Shown: positions 31,166 to 42,978, counted from the stretch's first letter. The stretch: 64,000 nt of DNA from Solenopsis invicta (GCF_016802725.1 NC_052665.1:23998501-24062500); one strand, 5' to 3'. Numbers and translations: made by a program. The notes: a model not told the origin generated them from the letters alone.

Positions 31166-34106
31166 ATTAACAATGGGGCAGGAAAAAGCGGCACGCTTAA
31201 GGGCGCCCGCTCGGGTGATGGATCGGGAGGGACAAGGTCCTTGTCCTCTCCCGACCCAACGAAAAGGGACATCTCTCCTGCAGAAGGGAGAGATGCCACC
31301 AAACATGTGAGGGGACCCTCCATGGGGGCTGGCGGGCTGGAACTCTTCAGCCCGTCCAGCTCTCAGGGGAACCCCCCCAAAAAGGAGACTAGGAGGCTCC
31401 AGGTCACACTGGAGGACTTCCTCCCTAAGGTTGGGAAGACACGATCCACTGGCTCGAGGCCGGGCCCGGTCTGCAGCAAGGGTGTTAAACCCGATAGCTG
31501 TGGGTCGGATGGAACCCGCTCCGAGCCGAGCAGTACACCCGGGCCATCTGGCCTGGGAAACAAGGGAAGACCCTCCCTGCCATCCTCCCCGACCTCCGTC
31601 GTGACGCCCATCAATATGGATGTGGACTCTGACGCAGAGTCGATGGGACGGGGAAAAAAGAGGGCGCATAGTAGGAGATCACCCGCCTACTACATATCGT
31701 CCTCTTCGGAGTCGGACGAGGGACCGACGAAGAAGGGACGAGGAAGGCCGGCCAAGGACCCCTCCCACGCCGGCCAATTTACAGCGGAGGCTCACGCCAG
31801 GAAGGCCGAAGCCGACAAGGCGAGGAGGATAGTAAAGGACCACAAGGCAATAATTAACCCCGACATCCAACCCTCCTCAGCCAGAGCGGCCAAAGCGTAA
31901 GAACTGACTCTAGAACGAGCAGAGGAGCTAGAGCAACAGCCGATTGCGGCTGTTGCGGCCGTGATGACAAAAAGTCTCGGGATGCTGGCCAGATCCGTCG
32001 AGAGGTCCACAAACATCCAGGGTCCTATCAGTAAGGACCTCTGGAACGCATACACGGACCTCATGGCGGGCTTGACCACCATCCTGACAAGGCAGGAAGA
32101 GAGCCCCATCGAACAGGCTCACAGGGAGGAGAGAGCGGCCCTGGCCAAGGCCAAGGCCAAATGGGCTACCGAAAAGGGGAGGCTTGAAGCCGAGTTGGGG
32201 TAGATGCGGGTTCGCATTGCCCTGCTCGAAAAGGCCTCCTCGAAACAAGCCCCCAGGGAGCGCGGCACCGACGTTGAGGTCCAGACGGACCTCGACGAGG
32301 GGGTCTCAAGGGCCTTGGTGGGGTCGTCCTCCCACATGCCAAGTCCAATTGCGGGCTTGGACATGGAGGCTGAGGAGCCTCCCACCTCGGAACCCCCTCA
32401 ACTGGTGGGCGGCACGACCACGCGACCTAAATTAGGGCCGATGGTTGTGTCCGTCGAAACGTTAAAAGAGCCCCTGATTATATCGGCCAGGGACCTTAAG
32501 GAGCCCTACTTCCGACCGCCGCTACAGGGGGTCAGCAAGCAGCTGAACCCCCGGTCAAAAGTGGCGGACCGGGTAGCGGCTCCCGCCTCCCGCCTCTCCT
32601 TCCCTGCTCTTCCCCCTCCCTCCAGTCCTCTGGAGACATTGGGATGGGCCAGGGTCGGGGAGGGCGGGAGGAAGGAAAAGAAGAGGGCGAAAGCCCTGAC
32701 TGAGGACGGCCTTAAGGAGGCCCTTTCCAGAGTCCTCCCGGCCGTCCTCACCGAGATGGGGCTTCTTCCCGCCCCCAGGGTGGCGGAGAGGCTCAAGGCA
32801 CCCCCGACTGCGGGCAAGACTGCCAAGCAGTCCGGGGCTGCCCCCCAGAAAGGAGCGGGCAACGCAGTTGCAGCGGCTGCGAGGCCCACCCCAACGCAGA
32901 AAGAGGCCACCCCGTCCATATTTCAACTATGGACGGAGGTGATCTCTAGGAAAAAGAAGAAGGGGGCCGTCAAAGCTGCCAATCCCGAGGCGGCAAAGGC
33001 GGCGCCCCCCCTTCCTCTAAAAGGGCCCTGAGGGTCCTCCCGATCCAACCCCCCAACAATCCCCCTACCCAAACTTCCTCCTCATCGAAAAAGAGGAGGA
33101 GGGGGGCGGAGGGCGCGTGGGGGGACAGAAAGGGGGGACAGGGGGCGCAACCTCTACCCCTTCACAGGGAAGAAACAACACTTCCGGGCCGGCGAGGTCC
33201 ACCAGAGTTAGGCCGCAGACAACGGCGGCCGTGACGGTGACCTGCGCCGACCCAGCGGCATACGCGCAGGTCCTCAAGACTGCGAGGGAGAGGGTTGATC
33301 TCTCCTCCCTCGGAATCGAGGACTTGCGCTCCCGCAGAGCCATTACGGGGCCCCTGATCCTAGAGGTCAGGGGCGTCGAAAATGGTACCAAGGCCGACGC
33401 CCTGGTCGAAGGGATCAGGGAAGCCCTCGGCGGTAGAGATGACGTCAGAGTAGCCCGACCGTGCAAAACGGTCGAGCTACGTCTGAGCGGCCTGGACGAC
33501 TCGGTCACCCCAAATGAGGTGGCCGAGGTCTTGAGAGCCATAGGAGGATGCTCCCCCCACGATATCAAAGCGGGGGAGATCCGAACGGCTCCCAACGGGC
33601 TAGGCACTTGCTGGGTTCGAATCCCAGCCAAGGCTGGCAAGGCAGCCCTGGCCGCCCCCCGTGTCAGGGTGGGCTGGTCGAGCTGCCGAGTGGTGCTGCT
33701 TCCCCCCCGGGGGTTGCAGTGCCACAAGTGCCTGGCCCAAGGCCACGTCCAGGCCATCGACAGATCCGGCTGCTGCTACAGGTGTGGAGGCCTTGGCCAT
33801 CTGGCCAAGGCATGTACAGCAAAGGTGGTCTGCCCGGTCTGTAGAGACGCGGGCAAGCCCGCCGAGCGTAGAATCGGTGCGAAGGGGTGCCTGGCGAACA
33901 AGCCGCAACGGGCACCCCTGAGCACCGAGGGCCGGAGGGAGACGGGACCATCTACAGTCCCACCCCCAGCTCCGGCCCCCGTTGTAGTCGAAGAGGAAGC
34001 TCCTCTCCCGCAAAGGGAGAAGAACTTCAGAAACGAGAGCGCGGAAACCCGCGAGACAGAGATGGAGGTGGAGGAGCCTCAGGGGACAACCGAAAATGTC
34101 CCTTAG
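31166..34106 (+). pseudogene. ORF1 of LINE B with three zinc knuckles
   Basis: One frame runs from the start to about 33030, with stops at 31898 and 32201. It holds a Ser-rich acidic segment, a GRPAKDPSHAGQF block and a coiled-coil-like stretch (ERAEELEQQPIAAVAAVM onward). After a frameshift near 33030-33110 it continues to 34106 with ITCADPAAYAQ-type and LSGLDDSV-type folds. Three CCHC-type knuckles follow: CHKCLAQGHVQ (partly deleted, last Cys missing), CYRCGGLGHLAKAC and CPVC...GAKGC. It ends TTENVP. Its role would be RNA binding and particle formation with LINE RNA. Confidence 0.85.
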
Positions 34107-35073
34107 GCTCCTCCAGGCCAACCTCAATCACGCCAGGGCTGCGCAGGATATGCTTGCGCAATGCCTGGCGGAGGGGGGTGGCGGGCTGGCCATCGTCGCT
34201 GACCCCTACAGAATCCCCAAAGATAACCCTAACTGGGTTGGGGACTCCTTGGGGAGGGTGGCGATGGCCAGCCATCATGTACCGAGCGCTCCGCCGATGA
34301 TTCCAATATCGGCCGGACAGGGCTACGTGATGGTCGAGTATGGACCTATCGACGTCATGGGGTGTTACTTCTCCCCTAGTCTAAATAGGGGGGAGTACGA
34401 GGTGGCCCTGGACGCCATGGAGAACGAGATTTTAGCTCGCTCTCCTAGGCCGGTCGTCGTAGGGGGAGACCTCAATGCCCACGCTGTGGCTTGGGGCTCC
34501 CCTCGCACAGACCTAAGGGGCCGCCTGGCCCTGGAGTTTGCGGCGGGGCTTGGCCTGGTCCTGTTGAACAGGGGCCAGGTCAGCACCTACGTGGGGACCG
34601 GGGGGGAGTCCATCGTTGACATAACGTGGGCTTTCCCCAACGCCTTTAACAGGGTTAAGGGATGGCGCGTGGAGGCGGGGGGAGTTGTCTGATCATAGAC
34701 TAATCTCCATGGAGCTCGTCTCCCCCCCTGCGGAGGTGCGCGAGCTACGCCGCCGCGAACGTGACGGACGTCGATGGGTCCTGAGGAAACTCGACCCGGA
34801 AGCCCTCGAGGTCAGCCTCCTGGCATCTACCTGGCCGGGAGGAAAGGCTGACCTCGGAGCCGAGGAGGAGGCGGAGCGCTTGTGCGAAATAATGTCGCGC
34901 GCATGCGACGCCTCCATGCCCCGCAGCCGACCGATGGCGCGCCGCGCCGCCTACTGGTGGTCCGCGGAGCTCGCTGAACTCAGGCGAGCCACCGTGGCCG
35001 CCAGGCGGGCACACACGCGCGCCAAGCGGCGGGGCATGGAGAATGAGCTGAACAACGCCGAGGCGGTCCCTTA
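34096..35073 (+). pseudogene. ORF2 N-terminus of LINE B (endonuclease)
   Basis: The ATG at 34096 lies inside the end of ORF1; ATGTCCCTTAG holds both the ORF2 start and the ORF1 stop (11 nt overlap). An APE-like endonuclease follows with LLQANLNHARAAQD, VVGGDLNAHAVAWGS and SIVDITWAFP. Near 34685 a one-base shift moves to the frame with SDHRLISMEL (catalytic Asp-His). The linker ends at AEAVP and is cut at about 35073. RT is absent. Confidence 0.85.
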
Positions 35074-35264
35074 GAACACATGTAATATTATGTGACGTGT
35101 ACCGTATACAATGTGATTCAGTATAACGTATTAGTCATTTTATTTACATATTTTTAATCAAACTCTGAGACAATTTTTCCTTTAGAAAAATATCTGAATC
35201 GAGCTTAGTTGTTAAGTTATAAAAAGAAATAGTTAGCGTATGACGAGTTGGGTAGTAGTGGTAT
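35074..35264. other. AT-rich spacer and TSD of LINE G
   Basis: AT-rich DNA whose first 60 bp (containing TATGTGACGTGTACC and CAATGTGATTCA) recurs at 49075-49130. The last 15 bp, GGGTAGTAGTGGTAT (35250-35264), is the left target duplication of element G. Confidence 0.7.
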
Positions 35265-36107
35265 TCTTGTAGAGGTCTGGAGTCGTTCCGGGGCCTCTTG
35301 AGGCTGCGGATCGACTCCAGATACAAGAATTGGCGTTCCTGCGGTTCCGGAGCTTGCTAGGGGGTCTGCGGTCTCTAGTAGACCATAGATTCAGGGATCT
35401 CAGCGACCCTGACGCCCGAGTTGACACACCGTAATCCATCATGTGCTGAAATAATGTGCTGGATGGACCGGGGACTTTGGCTTCACCGCCCGGGTTGCGA
35501 CAAGTCAACCTCCATAAAAAATCAAGGTGGTGGCGTCTGAGATTTCGCGCCTCAAACGCCACGGTGGTGTATGTTTCGTTCAGTGTACGGTGTTCGTCGC
35601 GGCGGGGGGTCGGGTCGCCTTCTCCTTGCCAAATCCTCGGATGATCTTCTGGTCGGTGATTAAATCCCGCGTGTTGATCCGCTGGTTGTCGATGGCTCCG
35701 GCTAGCCCGGGTACATCGACACCGGGCCTTCGGGCTTAGGAGCAACCCGTATACCGGTGCGGCTGGCATCTCTTCTCGGGGATGTTTCTCGTTAGCGCGG
35801 GGGCATCGTTGTGGGGGGTGTTGGTTTTCGCCGAAGTCACTGATCGGGGGATCGTTTTGGGTGCTTGTTGGGATTGGGGGTCCCGCCGCAGTCCATTGTC
35901 TGGCGCGCGTTGATCGTGGGTCATCTCGGGTGTGCGCTTAACCGCGCGCACTCGGGTTTTGTTTTTGTTTTTGTTTTTCCGTGGTCAGCGCGTGTGATGT
36001 TTGTGTTGTCCATTAGGTCCGCTTTGGGTCGGTGGTCTCCGGACACCGGCCTTTAGTACTCCTCGGGGCGAGGATGGGGTTTCCCTCGCAAAACAATATC
36101 CCATTTA
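35265..36107 (+). promoter_or_regulatory. 5' UTR of LINE G
   Basis: Non-coding leader of about 840 bp between the target duplication and the probable ORF1 start. It includes a GTTTTTGTTTTTG stretch near 35957-35977. I see no sub-repeats like those of LINEs A and E, so G belongs to a different family. Confidence 0.6.
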
Positions 36108-39100
36108 TGAATATATGGATAACGATAATAACGATTTACCGCGCAGGGAGGGTCGGATACCCCAGGGCCGGGGGGACTAGTGTCCCGGGTGCCCCTTTGT
36201 TGTCATCATCCGACGGACTGTCAAGCGGGGTGCCCACAGGCTCCGCCGACGAACGGGATACTGTGGGATTCGATGTTTGTGCTTGTCAGAGCATACCGCG
36301 GGAGGAGCGTCTGAGGATGCTCTCGCTTTTGCGGAAGCGCCTTGGACCCGAATCTCGCGATGCAATAGATCGGGTTCTCGCTCTTGAGCAGCTCGAAGAA
36401 GAGTTGTCCGGGAGCGATGATCTCGAATGGGAGGAGGAGGAATTTTCGGGGGGGGGAGTCCTCTTCCTCCTCACAAAACGAAGGAGATGTCTCTCCCAGC
36501 GGGGCGGAGCGAGTGGAGCCGGTTCCTCGGGTCGAGGCTCCCGCCTCTCCCGTTGGGGAGGACTCGATCCTGCTGGCCGACGTTCGTTGCAAAACGGGCG
36601 GCGGTCAGCAGGACAGCAGCACAATTGGGTCCATAGGGACCCAATTGTGCTGCTGTCCTGCTGACCGCCGATATTTTGAGACGGTGGTATATGCACCGCC
36701 ACCACCAGTGAGGGAGGGATCAACCCCAATCCGCGTCCGTGGGGGAGGCCCGGGCAGAAAGGACACCAATGACCCGCCTCATCAGAGGCGGCAAGATCCT
36801 TCCCAGCCTAGGATCGAGTCCATGGAGGTGGATCAGCCAGAGGAGGAAGAGATGACCGGGAATTCTCTGGAGCCGGTCATCGATCTGGACGAGCCGGAGG
36901 GTCGTGTTCGGATCCCGGATGTTCCGGGAGATGAATCCAACCTCCCGGCTCACGTTAGAAGCAGGCGTGCCCGTGGCCGCCCTAGATTAGACGGGAGCGG
37001 ACCCTTCCGGGGTTCCCCTCCCCAATGTCCGACGGGGCGGAAATTGAGGACCGGCTCCATGGGGTTCCTTTTGAGCGGTTTAGCCACCGACTCCAAGCCA
37101 ATGTTATCAGGAGCTCGGAGTCGGATGGAGAGGGATCGGGGGAGAATGATGTGCGGCCTCGGTAGCGCATTAGGATCCCCTCTTTTCACGCCGGAACAAC
37201 GCCGGGATATCGACCGGCAGCTGGAGTTATCTCCCAGAGCACAACCACCGATCTGGCCGATTTGGCCAATGGGTGGCTTCGGGAGGTCAAAAACGCAAGA
37301 AATAAGGCGTCCACGGGTTGCTCGCTGTCGGGCAACCTGTCTGGGCGCATAAAATTCAACACTCATCTCGCCCAGGAGGCGCTCATGGCGCTGGCGTACC
37401 GCGCCTTGGGCCGTCTCGGGCGAGATGATGGGGAGGAAGAAGTGACGGCTGCGGCCCGGGAGGAGGAGGTTTGCTCCCTCCGGGCTGAGGTCGCTGAATT
37501 GAGGCAGCAACTGGGGGTCGCAAAGCGAGCCCTCATGTTGCAGAGTGGTCCCTCCTCATCTGCGGTTGCTTTGCAGCCGACGACGGGGAGAAGATCTCCT
37601 CTCCCTCCCCCCCCGCCGTCTCTGGCAACCGCTTCTGCCCCCGGCTCTTCTCCTTTCGAGGAGCGAGTGCTCCGGAGACGTTGGACCGGCTGGAGTCGAC
37701 GGTGGAGGGATTGAAAAGGCGCCTGGCGCGGGTAAAGACGGGGGCTGTTCCGGCCGCCGTCCCCACCGGCGTCAGGGGCAAAAGACGAAAGGGACGAAAG
37801 AGAGGTGCCGGCGCTCTACGGGAGGAGCCTCCCGCATCTCTTACCGTGCCAGCAACCGCGTCCGGCCCCGATGCGTCTACGGGCGATCAAAGCTAAATCG
37901 AGGTTGTCGGCAGTCGAAAAAGAAGGAGGGTGGACAGGGGAGCCCAAAGGACGGCTTCCTTTGAGCCTCCTCCTATGGGTAGCCGGGGAGCTTTTCCCCC
38001 GCTACGCACGGCGAATAGGGTTGGGCCATCGGAGGTAGCGGCTTTGAGCGCTCCTCCGACGGTCAAGCCCAAAAAGAAAAAGAAGAAGGGCAATAAAGAG
38101 AAGGAGGCTCCGCCGCAAAGCGAAGTACTCGCGGCGCAGAAAGTGAGGAGGCGTGTCCCCAAGTCATCCGCGATACTAGTGACGGTGACGGGGGATGACG
38201 CCTCACATGCAGGGATTATGCGACGGGCGAGGGAGAGCATTGTCCTAGAGGACATAATGCCTAACCGCTCTGGTCTTCGTCTCTGCCAAGCACAGTCCGG
38301 GGGCATCCTTCTGGAGATCTCCGGGGAAGACAGTAGGCCAGTCGCGGAACGACTGGCCTCGGAGATGTGGCGCGTCGCGGGAAGCCCGGACGTGCGGATC
38401 TCATGCCCTCTACGTGGGAATCCGCATATCCGAGTTCGACGAATCAATCTCCCCGGAGGAGGTGGCCACGGCGATTCCGGGGGTTGTTTCGTGGTGGATC
38501 TCCGGGTGGGCCGGGTGACGCGCAGTCGGGGGCTGGGCTCTGTCATAGTGCAGTGCCCGGTCGCCGCTGCTGCAAAGATCGCCCGGTCAGGTAGATTGGC
38601 CCTGGGTTAGGTGGCGGCTCGCGTTGAGGTGCTTAAGGCTCTTCCGCAGCGATGCTTCCGGTGCCTAGCCCAAGGAAATACGCAGCACTGGTGCCCTGGC
38701 GGTTGACAGGGCTCGGTGCTGCTTCAATTGCGGAGGGGAGGGGCACATCCAGGCAGAATGCGCGAATAGGCCGTTCTGCCCGGAGTGTGCCTCCAAAGGC
38801 AAAGCGCACAATCACCGCCCCGGCGGTAAGAAGTGCGCGCGGGTTCCCCCGGCTGTCCGGCCGGGAAAGAAAGCTCCCCCTCCTCCACAGCAGGAGGAGG
38901 GTGGAGATCTAGAAGACGATCGGCCGCTGACCCCGCCGCCGCCCACCCCGGCGCTCAGGCCGTGGATGGTAGGACGTCGGCGGGGCCAGCGGACGATGTC
39001 GACATGGAGAAGACCCCTTCCGTGACGGACGCCTCTGTCGCTGAGGCGTTCATCACGGGGGTATTGGATCTGTCGTCGGGCTAGTCCAAAGCTTCTGGGT

Positions 39101-39266
39101 GTGGGGCAAGCCCGCCAAATAAGAAGAGGTGCGAGGAACTCGATAAACCGAGTACCCCGCATCTCCCCCAAGCGAAGGTGGTGCTCGAGCCTCTCCCTCT
39201 TCCGCAACGAACGAGGAGAGTGGGATTCGACTCGAGCACACCTGCCAAGAAGGTGCTTAGACCCTA
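36108..39266 (+). pseudogene. ORF1 of LINE G (Gag-like, zinc knuckles)
   Basis: Probable start ATG 36108 (MNIWITIITIYRAG); frame changes lie near 36460, 37330, 37700 and 37930. Features in order: an acidic/Ser-rich N-terminal region, a perfect 34 bp palindrome (36599-36670), a GRPRLDGSG block, a coiled-coil-like EEEVCSLRAEVAELRQQLG (about 37460-37510), a Lys-rich patch (KPKKKKKKGNKEKE), the fold with SAILVTVTGDDASHAG (38168 on), then zinc knuckles CFRCLAQGNTQHWC (38658-38695) and two more in shifted frames (38720-38840). After a TAG at 39082-39084 the same frame continues to 39266. Confidence 0.75.
36599..36670. repeat. Perfect 34 bp inverted repeat in LINE G ORF1
   Basis: Arms 36599-36632 and 36637-36670 are exact reverse complements with a 4-base loop ATAG. 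The arm includes CAGCAGGACAGCAGCACAAT. It lies within coding sequence and keeps the frame (GGGQQDSSTIG then GTQLCCCPADRR). Confidence 0.95.
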
Positions 39267-39935
39267 GGCGGAGAAGGCGTTGACGCCTTCTCCCCCAGGG
39301 TCCTCTATCCATTGAGGCGATAGGGCCGTGGCGCGTTCTCCTGGGGGGGGGGAGGCACACCGCAATCCTGGGCCTCGTTTCCGGCTACCCCTGCACTCGG
39401 GGATGGCCAGGGGACAAGGACCCTAGCTATGGGCCGCCCGATGAGTCGGGGTCTTCGCTCATTCGGCGGGTCGGCCACTTGTGGATAGGAGGTAGGCCTA
39501 GTCGGTCTCTCGGGACCACTGGACCTTGGGCAGGGGGTTGGCGCGGAACGGGTAAGTTCGGCGCTTGCCTCAGGCCCTAAAGGAGCTCGGGGGTGCGTGT
39601 CTGTGCTTGCGCGGCATTACCCCGGGGTGGACATGTAGCTAAACCGTATCTCAGCTCGCTGCCCTGGCACGTCTACTCCCAACCTGACAAACTGGCGCGT
39701 CGGGAGGCTCACGCTCTAACCTGTGGAGGGATGATGGCACATCTCTTTGGTTCCCGGTCCCTCCACACATTGGGGTATAGTGGCTCGGTGAGGTTTTTAG
39801 TTGGTAGGCGGGGGGAACAAACCCGGTCGCTGAAATTATGTAGTCGGGATTGCATCGTCCTGACTCGAGTTTAACACTACCAGGTCTAGCCAGCCTGGTG
39901 TGTCATGAGCATTTTCCTCATTGTACCAAAAAAAA
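39267..39935 (+). other. 3' UTR and A tail of LINE G
   Basis: About 670 bp with no conserved protein motif. It ends TGTACC followed by eight A at the target duplication. Its structure (GC-rich leader, then a GGTTTTTAGTTGGTAGG segment) looks like an R1-type LINE 3' UTR, from general familiarity only. Confidence 0.6.
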
Positions 39936-39979
39936 GGGTAGTAGTGGTATACAGGGAAGGCGCAACTTTCTGTTACACG

Positions 39980-40383
39980 CACCGGCATAAATTTCTCCGC
40001 GCTGACGCTTGGCTGCCGCACACACACCCACACGCATGCTTTGCGAGTTGCGTACGTACGTGTTTCGTGGCAGTGCGGCGGAGGTCGGGGTGCCGGCAGA
40101 AAGTAGTGGGGGAGGGGACGTTCCGATACCGCATCTTCTTTGCTCGATGCTGGATCGAGAGAGAAAACACAGAATCGAGGCGCTCGAGAAATTGACATAA
40201 ATGCTGTCCCTTGTGCCTATACGGCCGGTATACGGGATACCGCAATTCGTCGCGCGCTGTTGTAATTTTTTATTGCATAAAGAAATTTACTCGGATAAGA
40301 ATATTTGTTTGAAAAATAATGTTAATGGAATTACGATTTTTAATAATAAATTAAAATTATGTCTTTAAGACAATACAGCACTT
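39980..40383 (+). repeat. Left arm (outer part) of foldback H
   Basis: Reverse complement of about 47796-48205. It includes CTCCGCGCTGACGCTTGGCT and TTAATAATAAATTAAAATTA. It is cut from the rest of the arm at 40383 by gypsy element I. The repeat ends outside 39980 are unclear. Confidence 0.8.
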
Positions 40384-40634
40384 TGTAGGTTTTAATGCCA
40401 TACTGCTATAAGTGTTCGGTCGTAAAGGCAGTAGTTAAACACTCTGTTAATAATTACAAATGCTTATTGCTGTTTAAGAACACACACGCTTGGACATACA
40501 TAGAATACACGCGAGTCAGCGATCGTATCTGTGGCCGGGCAACAACTAAATTGAACTCCCCACTCCTCGAACTTTAAGGTTACGAAAAGGGGAAACTCGA
40601 CAAAGCAAGCTTCCAACTCTCGCTAGTCGCCACA
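40384..40634 (-). repeat. 3' LTR of gypsy I
   Basis: 251 bp. It matches the two parts of the 5' LTR at 45961-46075 and 46999-47129. A polypurine tract lies next to it on the minus strand (40635-40650, CTCGGGGGGGAGTA). Confidence 0.85.
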
Positions 40635-40911
40635 TACTCCCCCCCCGAGTGTTAATGACGGAGAATAATTTGATGGTTTATAATTACATTACGCTAATAC
40701 ATAATGTTTGCTCTGAATGAGCAACATGGTACATTCGGAAGAGTTGTAACGCTGGTCTTACATACTAATGTTATTAAGCTAACGCGGGCTTATATACCAA
40801 TGGATTAACAATATGAACTTATATACTAACAAGTTAACGCGGACTTATGTACTAATGGATTATTGTAAATTTAAACGCACACGATTAAAAAAGGATATAA
40901 AAGTTATTTGT

Positions 40912-41789
40912 TTAAATCAAATCGTACTTGTTTTTTTTTTGTTTGGGATAAGTTTTAATTTGATTCCTATTAATTTCTAACGAAGGGGATTGTTTAGTTG
41001 TTTGAGCTGCCGTAGAAGAAATATTAATTTCTTGAGCCGTATTTAAGTCGGTTGCGATAAAATGCGCGGGTTTCAGACGTTCTATTGTCACGCTAATAGG
41101 CTTATTATTTATCTCAATAGAGTATACTTTGTCAGAAAATTTCTGCAATACTTTGAAGGGACCTATGTATGGCCGTTCTAAAGGTTCTTTTACAGTATCA
41201 TTGCGTAAGAAGACGTGAGAGCAGAAGCCAATTCTTTGAAGATAAATGCACGTTTTTTGTAGTGATGTACCGGAACTAGTTTGACCTGACGCATGTATGT
41301 TCTAAAACCATCAACAAAGATTTGGGGATCTGATTCGAAATCTTCTTGAAGGAAGAACTCTCCTGGTAATCGTATTGTAGTGCCGTAGATGTATTCGGCT
41401 GGGGAGGCCTTGGTGTCTAAACGGACATGTGATCGTAAGCCAAGGAGGACCGTGGGCAGCGTACCGACCCAGTCTGGTGTATTGTGGCACATTGAGGCTG
41501 CCTTCAATGAACGGTGCCAGCGTTCGATCATCCCATTAGATGCTGGATGGTAGGCAGTAGTGCGAATTTGTTTGCAGCCTATTAGGGATAAGAGAGCTGC
41601 AAAAAATTGTGATTCAAACTGTACTCCTTGATCCGTGGTTAAGATCTTAGGAGCGCTGAATCGCGTGACCCAATGGTCGTAAAATGTTTTAGCTACAGTT
41701 TTGGCTGCGATGTCTGTGATAGGAATCGCCTTTGGCCAGCGAAAATCTGTCAATCAACGTGAGGCAATATCGCTAGCCGTTGATTAGCT
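40912..41789 (-). pseudogene. pol: Gypsy I integrase
   Basis: The core frame 41753-41190 includes LTTDQGVQFESQFF (second catalytic Asp) and NGMIERWHRSLKAA (catalytic Glu). Just upstream, after a TAG and a shift, the first Asp position reads HVYMNIISPLQ where related elements have an Asp, so the triad is incomplete. The C-terminal domain continues in another frame (41148-40912) with PYIGPFKVLQKFSDKVYSIE, the GPY/F-type module, and ends at a stop at 40912. Confidence 0.85.
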
Positions 41790-42978
41790 GTAAGGGACTA
41801 ATAATGTTCATATAGACATGGTCAAAACGTCCGTCTGGCGTAGTAAAGGAAGCAGGCGCTTGCTTAACGTGCCGCGATATTTTGGACTGTTGGCATTCAA
41901 TACAGTTTCCAGCTCACTTGGCAACGTCCCGATGGAGGTTGGGTCAGATGTATTGTTATCTCGCGGTGCATGCTGTTTGATCCCGTGATCCGTCCCGAGC
42001 CCAGACGCCGGAAAAAGTTAGGTTTTAGTGAGTATTCCGGCCACTTCTAGGTCAGAGAGTTTCACATAGCCCGCGTTCCTGTTCCCACAGGACCGGGGAC
42101 CCACAAAGGCGTTTCCCAACTATTAAAAAAAAAGAGAGATGTATTGTTGTCGTATGACACGGTCGGTTACCTTTGCGCTTAGATGCGCGAGGTTATGGAA
42201 TAGATTAAAAACCTGTCTTCGGAGCGACAATGGAGTGTAGGGACAAATAGATTCTCCTGAAAGTTTACAATACAATGTTGGAAAGGCCCCAAATAATTTT
42301 TTTTAGTTTAAGGGAAGATGAGTTTGAAGTTGACAAGTTTTTAAGTTTGTCATCTTCACTCTGCCGAGCAGCAAGGTCATTTAGCTCGAATTCGACTGGA
42401 AGGCGGAGTGCTTCGATTCGAGATAGACTATTGACTACCACATTATCGGATCCCTTGAGGAATTCGATGTCAGTTGTAAACTGGGCAATGAACGATAGCT
42501 GCCGTAATTGTCTAGGCGATGCTTTTTCAGAATGTTGTCAGAAAGCGAAAACTAAAGGTTTGTAATCGGTTAGGATTGTAAAGTTATGGCTTTCTAAAAA
42601 ATGCCGGAAAAATTTGATAGCTTATTGCCGTTATATTGCCGTATATTGCCGTTAATTCGCGATCATACGCGCTATAATTTTTTTGAAAAACTGAAAATTT
42701 TTTCGAGAAGAAGGATAGAGGCTTCCAAGTTTTTGCTATTTTTTGTTTAATGACAGCCTCCATTGAAAAATCTGAGGCGTTTGTTACTAGGCGAGTTTTT
42801 GCGGTTGCAGATGGGTGCGAGAGTAACCTCTGCTAGATCCAATTTCGCCGTTGTGAATGCGATTTTGGCCTCAGATGTCCAAACGATTTCGCGCCTATCA
42901 TTTTTACGTAAGTCTTTTAGATAAGTGTGCAACGGTGTTTGCACTTAAGCCGCATGAGGAAAGCTACGTCTATAAAAA
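41790..42978 (-). pseudogene. pol: Gypsy I RNase H and integrase zinc domain remnants
   Basis: Degraded frames between RT and the integrase core. DLRKNDRREIVWTSEAKIAF and following residues (42747-42944) match the RNase H entry region. The HHCC zinc domain is expected near 41850-42000 but is only faintly visible. A number of shifts and stops are present. Confidence 0.6.

Larger units (their letters stand above)
31158..35073 (+). mobile_element. LINE B, R1 clade (TRAS-like), truncated at both ends
   Basis: Begins at about the ORF1 start without a 5' UTR, fused to LINE A. It contains all of ORF1 and about 330 codons of ORF2 (endonuclease and linker). It breaks off at about 35073, before RT. 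Identity to LINE E is visible along its length. Confidence 0.85.
35265..39935 (+). mobile_element. LINE G: R1-type element with ORF1 but no ORF2
   Basis: A perfect 15 bp duplication GGGTAGTAGTGGTAT flanks it (35250-35264 and 39936-39950), and the right end has a short A tail (eight A). Inside are a 5' UTR (to about 36100), ORF1 with zinc knuckles (36108-39266) and a 3' UTR (39267-39935). No endonuclease or RT sequence is recognisable between ORF1 and the tail in any frame. The element would need proteins from another LINE to move. ORF1 has several shifts and stops. Confidence 0.8.
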
